A stretch of DNA of 15,760 nt from Verrucomicrobiota bacterium (lineage in GTDB: Bacteria > Verrucomicrobiota > Verrucomicrobiia > Limisphaerales > AV2): NCBI GenBank assembly GCA_003218935.1, contig QHPA01000207.1, forward strand, positions 1 through 15,760, read 5' to 3'. Numbering within the stretch: the stretch's first letter is position 1; each line of letters starts with the position of its first letter. Below the pieces are notes generated by a model. It was not told where the DNA came from, searched no databases, and saw nothing but the letters and a program-made list of their open reading frames with translations. Shown one piece after another: positions 1 through 7,306 of the stretch. The position numbers were made by a program, and so were the translations under genes.

Positions 1-1611
1 CGTGCAGGAGCCGAGTGGAATCATCGAAGTCGTCAGTGACAGGTCGCGCGATTCGAGCCGTTTCAAATAACGGAGCATTTCCGTTTCCGAGTGGTAACGG
101 TGGAAGACCGGGTGCGTGAGGAATTCGCCCGTCCGCTGGAGGGACGGTGGAATGCGAGACTCCAGGTCTTTGGCTCTCTCCAGAATTCGATCAGCCGGCG
201 GCAAGAGCTTGTTGCAATCGACAGTCGAAAATAAGCGGAGCACGTCTTCAAATGAAGTCGTCTCGTCCAGCGCAATACCGACGGTGGCATCGTCGATGGG
301 CCGGAGATTGATGCTCCAGTCCTCGCCGTGAGCCAGAACCTGCCTTGCAGTTTTCTGGTCGCCGCTTCGACTGGTTTTGACAGCAAGCATGTCGAAGAAT
401 GACTTGTTCACAATTTTGTAACCGACCCCTTCCAATTCTTCCGCCAACACACAGGCGAGCCTGTGAACCCGCTGCGCGATTCTCTTCAAACCTTCCGGCC
501 CGTGATAGATCGCGTAAGCCGCCGCCAGGTTGGCGAGCAACGCCTGGGCCGTGCAGATGTTGCTGGTGGCTTTCTCGCGCCGAATGTGTTGTTCGCGCGT
601 GCCGAGCGAGAGGCGCAGCGCCGGTCGGCCGCGTGAATCCTTCGAGACGCCGACGAGCCGGCCGGGCATGTGGCGTTTGAAGGCGTCGCGAGTCGCAAAG
701 AACGCCGCGTGCGGCCCACCGTAGCCGAGCGGCACGCCAAAACGCTGTGCGCTGCCAACCGCGATGTCCGCGCCGAATTCACCGGGCGGCTTGAGCAACG
801 TGAGGCTCAACAGGTCCGCCGCAACCGCCACCAATGCGCCAGCCCCGTGCCCTCCTTCAATCAAGGACTGATAATCGTGAATCGCTCCGAAAGAGTCGGG
901 GTATTGAACCAGCGCGCCAAAAACCTTCGCGCCGAAAGCAAACGAGTTGTGGTTATCGACGACAACGTCGATGCCGAGCGCCCGGGCGCGGGTCTGGACG
1001 ACTTCAATGTTTTGCGGATGACAGTTCTGCGAGACGAAGAAAACGTTGCGGCCTTCCTCGTGTTTGAGGCGGTGGCACATCATCATCGCTTCCGCCGCGG
1101 CGGTCGCTTCGTCGAGCAGCGAGGCGTTGGCGATTTCGAGGCCGGTGAGGTCGCAGATCATCGTCTGAAAATTCAGCAGCATTTCCAGTCGGCCCTGGGA
1201 AATCTCAGCCTGATAAGGCGTGTATTGAGTGTACCAGCCGGGATTCTCCAGAATGTTGCGCTGAATCACAGGCGGCGTAATGCAATCGTGGTAACCCAGG
1301 CCGATGAAGGAGCGGAAGACCTGATTTTTCGCTGCCATGGAACGGAGTTCGTTCAGAATCCCGAACTCACTTCGGCCGCCCGGCAGATTGAGCGGCCGCT
1401 TGAGCCGGATGCTGGCAGGCACTGCAACGTCAACCAGCGCGTCGAGGCTGGAATGGCCCAGCTCATTGAGCATGTGACGAGTGTCGTCCGCGCTGGGGCC
1501 GATATGTCGACGAACAAAACGGTCGGGATGCCTCAACAATTCCATCTGTGCAGAAGCGGGCCGCCGGGTTTCAGTTGTCGGGCTGTCTTTCGCCGTTTCC
1601 GTCGAGAACAT
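1..1611 (-). CDS. gcvP: Glycine dehydrogenase (aminomethyl-transferring), P protein of the glycine cleavage system, N-terminal half (3' end outside window)
   Basis: The P protein is the PLP-dependent decarboxylase of the glycine cleavage system. It releases CO2 from glycine and loads the aminomethyl group onto lipoyl-H protein. The visible 537 residues match the N-terminal half: FVRRHIGPS near residues 31-39, then [46 protein letters not shown] and [11 protein letters not shown]. The frame continues through [19 protein letters not shown] to IPLGSCT at the window edge. That junction belongs to the fused ~950-residue form, because split GcvPA subunits end before it. The PLP-lysine domain lies outside the window. 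The start is the ATG at 1611; an internal ATG at 1545, just before LLRHPDRF, is a credible alternative, and neither has a good Shine-Dalgarno (SD) sequence. The upstream neighbour is divergent, so gcvP is first in its transcript and any gcvT or gcvH partners are not upstream here. Confidence 0.96.
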   Translation of the reverse strand, partial: MFSTETAKDSPTTETRRPASAQMELLRHPDRFVRRHIGPSADDTRHMLNELGHSSLDALVDVAVPASIRLKRPLNLPGGRSEFGILNELRSMAAKNQVFRSFIGLGYHDCITPPVIQRNILENPGWYTQYTPYQAEISQGRLEMLLNFQTMICDLTGLEIANASLLDEATAAAEAMMMCHRLKHEEGRNVFFVSQNCHPQNIEVVQTRARALGIDVVVDNHNSFAFGAKVFGALVQYPDSFGAIHDYQSLIEGGHGAGALVAVAADLLSLTLLKPPGEFGADIAVGSAQRFGVPLGYGGPHAAFFATRDAFKRHMPGRLVGVSKDSRGRPALRLSLGTREQHIRREKATSNICTAQALLANLAAAYAIYHGPEGLKRIAQRVHRLACVLAEELEGVGYKIVNKSFFDMLAVKTSRSGDQKTARQVLAHGEDWSINLRPIDDATVGIALDETTSFEDVLRLFSTVDCNKLLPPADRILERAKDLESRIPPSLQRTGEFLTHPVFHRYHSETEMLRYLKRLESRDLSLTTSMIPLGSCT

Positions 1612-1683
1612 GGAGGGAAAGTAAGTGGCGTCGGCGGCAAAGCAAGCGGGATTTCTTAGCCGGAACGATTCAGTCAGAGGAAT

Positions 1684-1827
1684 GGGGAGCGCAGCCGCCT
1701 CGGCTGCTGTTCGGCGCGCCCCGCGCCGAACTCTGCACCAGGAGGACAACCATCCGGTCGGGCGCCTCGCGCCGGAATGCCAACGACGAGGGCGCCGTTG
1801 GCAGCGACTGAAGCGGTCGCGCTCCCC
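1684..1827. repeat. Large clover-like palindromic extragenic repeat
   Basis: The outer arms are GGGGAGCGC (1684-1692) and GCGCTCCCC (1819-1827). The pairing resumes after two mismatches with CCGC (1695-1698) and GCGG (1813-1816). Inside are GCAGCCG/CGGCTGC with a 3-nt loop (1691-1707) and TTCGGCGCG/CGCGCCGAA with a 3-nt loop (1710-1730). A smaller GGCGC/GCGCC hairpin follows near 1760. The nested layout would fold as a long stem with side hairpins. I recall similar elements scattered between genes in Verrucomicrobiota, but copy number cannot be tested here. It sits between the divergent gcvP and the 1877 gene. No coding function is likely, although several frames stay open across it because of its GC content. 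Confidence 0.7.
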
Positions 1828-1876
1828 CACTGGATTTGACTCTGGCGATAACGCGAAATTGCGCTAAAGTCTGGTC

Positions 1877-2509
1877 GTGCCGGGCCAACGACAGCGTGCT
1901 GTTTTCATTGCCGTCGCCGTCCTCGTTGTCGCGTGGATTGCGGCCATCACAGGCTACGTCATTGCGAGGAACTCCAGGATGACTGCAGGCAAATTGCGGG
2001 CTTACGCCCAGTCCGTGGACTTGAACAAGTTGTCGGGCGACGCGCGGGCGAAAGCAATCCGCGAACTGGCGGACAAATTGAACCGGCTTTCGCCGGAGGA
2101 ACGTCGCAAGGCGCGAATTGCGCGCATCTGGCAACCGTGGTTCGGAGCCATGACGGAAGACGAGAAAGGCACATTCATCGAATTGACCATGCCCACTGGC
2201 TTCAAGCAGATGCTTGCGTCGTTTGAAGAGCTGCCACAGGAGAAACGGCGTCGGGCCATTGACGACGCGACGAAGCGGCTCAAGGAAGCGCAAGAAGAAA
2301 AAATGAGGGACGACAGCGAGGCGCCGTCCGGCGCCACGACCAACGCGCCGCCGGTCCTCAGCGAAGAGTTGCAGCAAAAGATCACGAAAATCGGGTTGAA
2401 GTCGTTTTACAGCGAAAGTTCGGCGCAGACGAAGGCCGAGCTGGCGCCGTTGCTGGAAGAGTTGCAACGGACAATGGAGAGCGGGCGGTTGTTTCGAGGG
2501 AATCGTTAG
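1877..2509 (+). CDS. Hypothetical membrane-anchored protein with a charged helical domain
   Basis: I do not recognise this 210-residue protein. It has one hydrophobic segment at about residues 9-27 (VFIAVAVLVVAWIAAITGY) after a short basic N-terminus. A long, highly charged, mostly helical region follows, with LRAYAQSVDLNKLSGDARAK, LADKLNRLSPEERRKARIAR and KRLKEAQEEK, and then a proline/alanine/threonine linker near residues 150-160 and a second helical segment to the end. The topology suggests a single-pass anchor with a soluble helical domain, but which side it faces is unclear. The GTG at 1877 is the start used here because it places the membrane segment at the N-terminus; the SD is weak. 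The minus strand carries a 265-codon open frame over the same bases, rejected because it has no recognisable protein features and runs into the palindromic repeat. Function is unknown. Confidence 0.75.
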   Translation: MPGQRQRAVFIAVAVLVVAWIAAITGYVIARNSRMTAGKLRAYAQSVDLNKLSGDARAKAIRELADKLNRLSPEERRKARIARIWQPWFGAMTEDEKGTFIELTMPTGFKQMLASFEELPQEKRRRAIDDATKRLKEAQEEKMRDDSEAPSGATTNAPPVLSEELQQKITKIGLKSFYSESSAQTKAELAPLLEELQRTMESGRLFRGNR

Positions 2510-2580
2510 AACGTTGAATCGTTACAAAGGGTTTGTGCAAACAAATGACGAACAGGAGGCGTATTTCCAACAAAATGGTC

Positions 2581-2601
2581 CTCCCGTCCGACGGGAGAGG
2601 G
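2581..2601. repeat. Short extragenic palindrome, copy 1
   Basis: CTCCCGTC (2581-2588) and GACGGGAG (2590-2597) form a perfect 8-bp inverted repeat around one base, followed by AGGG. It shares the CTCCC(G/A)TCCGA(C/T)GGGAGAGGG pattern with the element at 2669, so the two look like degenerate members of one family about 88 bp apart. Confidence 0.55.
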
Positions 2602-2668
2602 AACAGCCAGAAGCGCCGCTGGCAGCTTCCAAAGCGGTTGGATACGCTGGCCGACGGAGGACGATTCT

Positions 2669-2709
2669 CCCTCTCCCATCCGATGGGAGAGGGCCGGGGT
2701 GAGGGTGAG
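2669..2709. repeat. Short extragenic palindrome with GGGGTGAGGGTGAG tail, copy 2
   Basis: CCCTCTCCCATC (2669-2680) and GATGGGAGAGGG (2682-2693) are a perfect 12-bp inverted repeat around a single base. The tail CCGGGGTGAGGGTGAG follows at 2694-2709. This motif is familiar to me as a dispersed extragenic repeat in many environmental bacteria, including Verrucomicrobiota. It lies in the 259-bp gap before the pseudopilin gene, so it could act as an mRNA 3' end stabiliser or an attenuator for the upstream gene. No T-run follows it, so it is not a classical terminator. Confidence 0.6.
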
Positions 2710-2768
2710 TGTGCCCAAATCCGAAGTTGTTTTTGCACGACTCCAAAGTTCCATTGCAACGCGACGTG

Positions 2769-3365
2769 ATGATCGAACCCATCCCTGACCCCTCGCAAAA
2801 GCCGCCCGCGTCCGTTGGGTTCAATGGCATGGGAAGCGCCTTCACACTGATTGAACTACTTGCTGTGCTGGCGATCATCAGTGTGCTCGCCGGCTTGCTC
2901 CTGCCGGTCATCAGCAAGGCAAAGGAAGCGGGGCGGGCCACCGCGTGCCTGAGCAACCTGCGGCAGATCGGCATCGCGCTGCAGCTTTACGTGCAGGACA
3001 ACAACAATCGTCTGCCGGTGATGCGCGACAAATCATTTGACACGAACGCGCCGCCAACCAACGCGCTGCCAGGCCCGGACGTGGCGCTGTCGAATTACCT
3101 CGGCGCGGTGAAGGTGCTGCGTTGTCCGTCGGACCGGAAACGGATTTACGAACAGACCGGTTCGAGCTATGCGTGGAACAGCTTGCTCAACGGCCAGGAC
3201 GCCGAGCAGCTCAAGATGTTGAACATGGATTTTGATCCGCACCAGATTCCGGTGTTCTTCGACAAGGAAGCGTTTCACAGCGCGCGCGGCCAGAAGAAGG
3301 GCGTCAACTACCTCTACGCCGACGGCCACATTAAAAATCTGCTGGCGATCGAGGGAAGTAAATGA
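2769..3365 (+). CDS. Type II secretion/type IV pilin-like pseudopilin (prepilin N-terminal methylation domain)
   Basis: This is a 198-residue prepilin-like protein. The class III signal reads MGSA then [18 protein letters not shown] (residues 21-42), with the invariant Glu at residue 29, position +5 of the predicted mature protein. The residue before the cut is Ala rather than the usual Gly. The hydrophobic helix is followed by a globular part with [11 protein letters not shown] and a C-terminal [12 protein letters not shown]. That layout matches the short pseudopilins (H-X9-DG type) that are abundant in Verrucomicrobiota and Planctomycetota, although here the spacing from His to Asp-Gly is longer. 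Such proteins are inserted in the inner membrane and cleaved by a prepilin peptidase, and the role of individual paralogues is mostly unknown. The start is set at ATG 2769. GTG 2709 lies against the repeat tail, and ATG 2829 would leave almost no leader. No other secretion gene is adjacent. Confidence 0.85.
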   Translation: MIEPIPDPSQKPPASVGFNGMGSAFTLIELLAVLAIISVLAGLLLPVISKAKEAGRATACLSNLRQIGIALQLYVQDNNNRLPVMRDKSFDTNAPPTNALPGPDVALSNYLGAVKVLRCPSDRKRIYEQTGSSYAWNSLLNGQDAEQLKMLNMDFDPHQIPVFFDKEAFHSARGQKKGVNYLYADGHIKNLLAIEGSK

Positions 3366-3411
3366 ACGGATTTGCGATATACGATTTGAGATCCGCAACG
3401 CCGGCAAACCC

Positions 3412-3416
3412 AGGAG
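3412..3416 (+). promoter_or_regulatory. Ribosome binding site for the ABC ATPase
   Basis: AGGAG lies 7 nt before GTG 3424. It decides the start, because the frame itself is open from well upstream within the pseudopilin gene. Confidence 0.7.
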
Positions 3417-3423
3417 CCCAAAA

Positions 3424-5097
3424 GTGATTTGTCTCTCTCGTCTTGCCAAGATTTTCGGCCAACGCGTCGCGGTGGACGATCTCACGTTGCACGTGCGCGC
3501 TGGTGAGATTTTCGGACTGCTCGGCCATAACGGCGCCGGGAAGAGCACGGCGATTGGCATGATGCTCGGACAGGTCTGGCCCACGCAGGGAGAAGTCCAC
3601 ATTTGCGGTCACGACGTGACGCGGCGACGCTCATTGGCGCTGCGGAAGGTCGGCGCGATTTTTGAAACGCCGGCGTTCTATGATTACCTCAGTGGCTGGC
3701 GGAATCTCGAGATCCTGAGCCATTACTCGGCGCCGACGCCGGCGAAGCGAATCCGCGAGGTGATGGAGTGGGTCGGCCTGGCCGGACGCGAGCAATCGAA
3801 GGTTAGAACGTATTCACACGGAATGCGGGCGCGACTGGCGTTGGCGCAGGCGCTCCTGCCGCAGCCGGAGTTACTCATCCTGGATGAACCCGGCGACGGA
3901 CTTGATCCCGAAGGAATCCACGAGATGCGCCAGACGATTCGGCGGCTGCACGGTGAATTGGGCCTCACCATTTTTCTATCATCGCACCTGTTGAACGAGG
4001 TCGAGCAACTTTGCACGCGCATCGCCGTGATGAACCAGGGGCGAAAGGTGTTTGAAGGTTCGCTGGCAGAAGTCAAACAGCCGAAAAACTGGGTTCGCCT
4101 GCGCGTCAACGATTTCCACCAGGCTGTGAAGTCGCTGCGCGAGGAGAATCTGATCGTGGACGAACGCGACGGCCAATTCGTGGCGCTCGCTACCGAAGCG
4201 GGCACCGACGTGGTCGTCCGTCGTTTGGTGGAGCAGGGGATGGCTGTTTATGAAATCGCGCGACATGAACAAACCCTTGAAGACTTTTATTTGGGACTGA
4301 TGCGGAATGATATTCAACGATTTAACTATTTAACGAACGACGATGTTTTATCTCCAACTGCGCAACGAGCTCTGGAAGCTGTTTGCCAAAAAGCGGACCT
4401 ACATCGGCTTCCTGATGTTCCTGCTGGCGCAGAACGTCATCATTCTACTCTTTCGATTCACGAACGGCCCGCGCGTGAGCATGATACGGACACTGGAGGG
4501 AAACGGCTATCTCGCGCAGCAGTTTATTTCGGCGCTCACCGTGGCGACTTTTATGCTCTTGCCCATCGCGTATTTGCTCTTGCCGCTCTATGTGTCGCTG
4601 GTTGGCGGCGATCTGGTCGCGAAGGAAGCCGAAGATGGAACGCTGCGAATGATTTTGTCGCGGCCGGTTTCACGGCTGAGATTGCTGCTGTTGAAATGGC
4701 TTGCCGGCGCGTTTTTTTCCCTGGCGCTGGTGCTGGCGTTGGGTTTGTTCGGAGTCGTGTTTGCGTCGTTCTGGTTTCCGTGGAAAGGATTGTTCGTGTT
4801 TATTCCGGGCGAGCTGTTCAGCGTATTCGACGCGGCGGGAGGACTGCAACATTACGTCGCGGCGCATCTGATGATGGCCACGAAAGCGGTCACGGTGATG
4901 GGACTGGCCTTCATGTTTTCCTGTTTCAACGTCAAGCCCGCTGCAGCGACAATCCTGGCGCTCTCGTTTGTTTTCGCGAACTTCATCATGCAGAACATTC
5001 CCTACTTCCACGACCTGCAGCACTGGTTTCTCACGTATCACCTGAACATCTGGCAATATATGTTCGCGCAACCGATCCCGTGGTGGAAGATAGGTGA
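3424..5097 (+). CDS. ABC transporter ATP-binding protein (drug/bacitracin-type exporter); frame abnormally extended into the permease gene
   Basis: This is the nucleotide-binding subunit of an ABC-2 type exporter. Motifs counted from GTG 3424 are Walker A GHNGAGKST (34-42), the Q-loop region GAIFETPAFYDYLSG with Glu in place of Gln as in many BcrA-like ATPases, the signature YSHGMRARL (130-138), Walker B LLILDEP (150-156) and the H-loop His188. The normal family C-terminus is reached at LEDFYLGLM (285-293, up to about 4302). No stop follows in this frame until 5097, so 250 or more codons overlap the permease gene in another frame and encode an Arg/His/Ala-rich sequence with no family features. 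The functional protein probably ends near 4300-4335. A one-base indel there would bring in TGA 4298, TGA 4308 or TAA 4331. Partner permease: 4343-5182. Confidence 0.85.
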   Translation: MICLSRLAKIFGQRVAVDDLTLHVRAGEIFGLLGHNGAGKSTAIGMMLGQVWPTQGEVHICGHDVTRRRSLALRKVGAIFETPAFYDYLSGWRNLEILSHYSAPTPAKRIREVMEWVGLAGREQSKVRTYSHGMRARLALAQALLPQPELLILDEPGDGLDPEGIHEMRQTIRRLHGELGLTIFLSSHLLNEVEQLCTRIAVMNQGRKVFEGSLAEVKQPKNWVRLRVNDFHQAVKSLREENLIVDERDGQFVALATEAGTDVVVRRLVEQGMAVYEIARHEQTLEDFYLGLMRNDIQRFNYLTNDDVLSPTAQRALEAVCQKADLHRLPDVPAGAERHHSTLSIHERPAREHDTDTGGKRLSRAAVYFGAHRGDFYALAHRVFALAALCVAGWRRSGREGSRRWNAANDFVAAGFTAEIAAVEMACRRVFFPGAGAGVGFVRSRVCVVLVSVERIVRVYSGRAVQRIRRGGRTATLRRGASDDGHESGHGDGTGLHVFLFQRQARCSDNPGALVCFRELHHAEHSLLPRPAALVSHVSPEHLAIYVRATDPVVEDR

Positions 5098-5182
5098 GTC
5101 ACTCAGCATTTTGCTCGGCTTCAACCTCACGTTCCTGGTTATCGGCCTGACGGTGTTTCAGGTGCGCGACATCAAGTCGTGA
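4343..5182 (+). CDS. ABC-2 type transporter permease
   Basis: This 279-residue integral membrane protein begins MFYLQLRNELWKLFAKKRT, the usual cytoplasmic lead-in of ABC-2 permeases. About six hydrophobic segments follow, including IGFLMFLLAQNVIILLF, ATFMLLPIAYLLLPLYVSL, ALVLALGLFGVVFASF and a last one at LLGFNLTFLVIGLTVF. The motif GDLVAKEAEDGTLRMILSRP after the second segment is characteristic of this family. It would form the export channel with the ATPase encoded just upstream, and the substrate is unknown. The start ATG lies 9 nt after a TAA (4331-4333) in its own frame and has no clear SD, so translation is probably coupled to the ATPase. The apparent long overlap with the ATPase frame is discussed under that gene. 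Confidence 0.9.
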   Translation: MFYLQLRNELWKLFAKKRTYIGFLMFLLAQNVIILLFRFTNGPRVSMIRTLEGNGYLAQQFISALTVATFMLLPIAYLLLPLYVSLVGGDLVAKEAEDGTLRMILSRPVSRLRLLLLKWLAGAFFSLALVLALGLFGVVFASFWFPWKGLFVFIPGELFSVFDAAGGLQHYVAAHLMMATKAVTVMGLAFMFSCFNVKPAAATILALSFVFANFIMQNIPYFHDLQHWFLTYHLNIWQYMFAQPIPWWKIGESLSILLGFNLTFLVIGLTVFQVRDIKS

Positions 5183-5197
5183 CCCAGCCGCTGTGCC

Positions 5198-5217
5198 GGC
5201 GTCACCGAGGTGACGCC
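5198..5217. repeat. 9-bp inverted repeat
   Basis: GGCGTCACC (5198-5206) and GGTGACGCC (5209-5217) are perfect inverted arms two bases apart, 16 nt after the permease stop and between two convergent genes. No T-run follows on either strand. It may be an mRNA 3' end hairpin or another dispersed repeat. Confidence 0.5.
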
Positions 5218-5267
5218 GTGGAATAGTTCGCCTCCGCCTCCTCACGTCGGCGGCTACTACGGAGCGA

Positions 5268-5299
5268 GGGCCTGCGGGGATGCTTGGCCCGGCTTTTTT
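5268..5299 (+). terminator. Possible intrinsic terminator after the ABC permease
   Basis: GGGCC (5268-5272) pairs with GGCCC (5286-5290). An inner GC/GC pair surrounds a GGGGAT loop, and TTTTTT follows at 5294-5299, three bases after the stem. It fits the end of the plus-strand ABC transcript, just before the convergent rng stop. The stem is short and bulged, so confidence is moderate. Confidence 0.4.
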
Positions 5300-5320
5300 G
5301 ATGTGCTTTTGGCAGGCGTT

Positions 5321-7303
5321 CTAACCGCCGACACTGGCCATTTGTTCGTTGGTGGCGACGTTGACGATCTGGAACTGCTCGGCGTGGAACGCCGGGTCAG
5401 CGCGGAAGGAGAGTTTGCCGAAATAGCGCTTCTCCAGTTCGATGAGCAGCTTCTCGTCTTCAGTGCGGAGGCGCTCCAGCACCGTTGGATTCACAACGAT
5501 GCGAAGCTGGAAGTCCGATTCATCCCGCTGGCGTCGCTTGAGGATCTCCGCGAGCTTGCGCTGAATCTCCACGCTCATGGTAAGCGCGCTCTTCACTTTG
5601 CCGCGGCCTTTGCAGTACGGGCAATCGTCATAGACGGCGGCCCGCACGCTCTCGGTGTGGCGTTGGCGTGTCATTTCCATCAAACCGAGTTGTGAAATCG
5701 GCAGGACGTGCGTCTTGGCGCGGTCGCGCTTTAATCCTTCCTTCACCCGCTGATAAACCTGCTGCTGATCGCGGCGCGATTTCATGTCGATGAAATCGAG
5801 CACAATGAGGCCGCCCATGTTGCGTAGGCGCAGTTGCCGGCAGATGTCGTCGGCTGCTTCGAGGTTGACCTTGAGGATGGTGGATTCCTGATCTTTGCCG
5901 CTTTTGTGTCGGCCGGTGTTGACGTCGATGGCGACGAGCGCCTCGGTTTCGTCGATGACGATGTAGCCGCCGCTCTTCAAATGCACCTGGCGCGCGAAGG
6001 CGCCTTCCAACTGCCTGGTAATGTTGAAGCGATCGAAGACCGGCTGGGAATCCACGTAGAGCTTGACCTTGGAAATAGAACGCTGGGAGATGCGTCCGAT
6101 CATTTCGCGGATGCGATCGTATTGCCGCGGGCTGTCGATGACAATGCGCTCGACATCTTCGGTGAGGAAATCGCGCACCGTGCGCTCAACCAGGTCCGGC
6201 TCCTGGAAAACGCAGGTGGCCAGCGGCTGTTTGTTGCTTTTTTCCTGAATCTGCTTCCATTCGTCGATCAGCAAGGCGAGGTCGCGGACGAAGTAACGTT
6301 TTTGCTGGCCATCGCCCACGGTGCGAATGATGACACCCATGCCTTCGGGAATGTTGAGTTCCCGGAGGATTCTTTTCAGGCGCTGGCGTTCCTCATGATT
6401 TTCGATTTTGCGCGAGATGCCGCTTTGATCGGAATTTGGCAGCAACACCAGGTAACGCCCGGGCAGAGCCAGGTTGGTCGTCACGCGCGGCCCTTTGGTG
6501 CCGATGGGCCCTTTGGTCACCTGCACAATGATGTCGCTGCCCGGCGGATAGAGACGGGGGATGTCCCGCTGCGTGATGCGGGGTTTGTCGCGCTTGCGGC
6601 CTTCGCGTTCGACTATTTCGACGCTGCTGTCGAAGTTGCTGGGGACGATGTCCCAGTAGTGCAGGAAGGCGTTTTTCTCAAAGCCGATGTCCACGAAAGC
6701 GGCTTTCAAACCGTCCTCGAGGTTTTTCACCTTGCCTTTGAAAATGCTGCCGACGAGACGCTCGTCCGAGGTGCGTTCGATGGTGAACTCTTCGAGCTTG
6801 CCCGCTTCGAGCACTGCGACGCGTGTCTCCAGGGACTCGGCGTTGATGACGACCTCCTTGTGGAGTTTTTTGGCGGGCTTAATCAGGCGCTGGACTTTTT
6901 TGATGACTCTCGTGGCCACGACTTTGATCGCGTCCACGAAGCCCTGTGGCGGCTGTTCCTTGACCTGAACCGGTTGGAAACCGGATTCCTCCTCTTTCAC
7001 TTCAGCGGGAATGGCGAGGTCAGGCACGCGGAATTCGCGCTTCCTTTGTTCACCGGATCCGGGCGCTTTCGCGACGGCGGGAGCGTCGGCCGGCAGGCCG
7101 GCAGCCAGATTTTCTGCGCGTTGAATTTCGCGTTCATGACGCGCGCGGTCGAAGACCGAATCTTCGCTCGGTTTTTCACCGAGCGCTTCGGCGCGGGCTT
7201 CGCTGGCGGCGCGGTCAGTGCGCTGAACGTTGGCGGACATTCCGCCGCTCGGGCGGAACCGGTGGCCGCCTCGACGGCGGCGGGAAAAACTCTTTTCACT
7301 CAT
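5321..7303 (-). CDS. rng: Rne/Rng family ribonuclease (RNase G/E-like)
   Basis: This single-strand-specific endoribonuclease acts in rRNA maturation and mRNA decay. It is 660 residues long. An Arg/Lys-rich, low-complexity extension fills about residues 1-150. An S1-like RNA-binding domain follows (about 160-270; LVGSIFKGKVKNLEDGLKAA, FVDIGFEKNAFLH), then the RNase H-like and catalytic region. AIDVNTG gives Asp460 and VLDFIDM gives Asp503, spaced 43 residues apart as Asp303 and Asp346 are in E. coli RNase E. The Zn-link CPYCKGRG (Cys561, Cys564) is intact, so the usual tetrameric architecture is expected. There is no long C-terminal degradosome scaffold, as in RNase G. The start is ATG 7303, 3 nt after the rodA stop, and it is the last gene of the elongasome operon. 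E. coli also places rng next to mreBCD. The N-terminal extension is the unusual part. Confidence 0.95.
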   Translation of the reverse strand: MSEKSFSRRRRGGHRFRPSGGMSANVQRTDRAASEARAEALGEKPSEDSVFDRARHEREIQRAENLAAGLPADAPAVAKAPGSGEQRKREFRVPDLAIPAEVKEEESGFQPVQVKEQPPQGFVDAIKVVATRVIKKVQRLIKPAKKLHKEVVINAESLETRVAVLEAGKLEEFTIERTSDERLVGSIFKGKVKNLEDGLKAAFVDIGFEKNAFLHYWDIVPSNFDSSVEIVEREGRKRDKPRITQRDIPRLYPPGSDIIVQVTKGPIGTKGPRVTTNLALPGRYLVLLPNSDQSGISRKIENHEERQRLKRILRELNIPEGMGVIIRTVGDGQQKRYFVRDLALLIDEWKQIQEKSNKQPLATCVFQEPDLVERTVRDFLTEDVERIVIDSPRQYDRIREMIGRISQRSISKVKLYVDSQPVFDRFNITRQLEGAFARQVHLKSGGYIVIDETEALVAIDVNTGRHKSGKDQESTILKVNLEAADDICRQLRLRNMGGLIVLDFIDMKSRRDQQQVYQRVKEGLKRDRAKTHVLPISQLGLMEMTRQRHTESVRAAVYDDCPYCKGRGKVKSALTMSVEIQRKLAEILKRRQRDESDFQLRIVVNPTVLERLRTEDEKLLIELEKRYFGKLSFRADPAFHAEQFQIVNVATNEQMASVGG

Positions 7304-7306
7304 AAA

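Noticed and set aside
670..1659. Plus-strand open frame of 329 codons
   Set aside because: It is antisense to gcvP, which is strongly recognisable over the same bases.
1836..1870. Promoter for the 1877 gene (TTGACT at 1836)
   Set aside because: No convincing -10 lies at 16-18 bp; TAAAGT at 1865 is too far away.
1670..2467. Minus-strand open frame of 265 codons
   Set aside because: It covers the palindromic repeat and the antisense of the 1877 gene. The product is Arg/Phe/Leu-rich with no family features. The plus-strand frame has a clean membrane anchor and a coherent charged domain.
4343..5097. ATPase C-terminal extension as a genuine extra domain
   Set aside because: The sequence is Arg/His/Ala-rich and low in motif content, and the overlapping permease frame accounts for the DNA. 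A local indel or stop loss explains it better.
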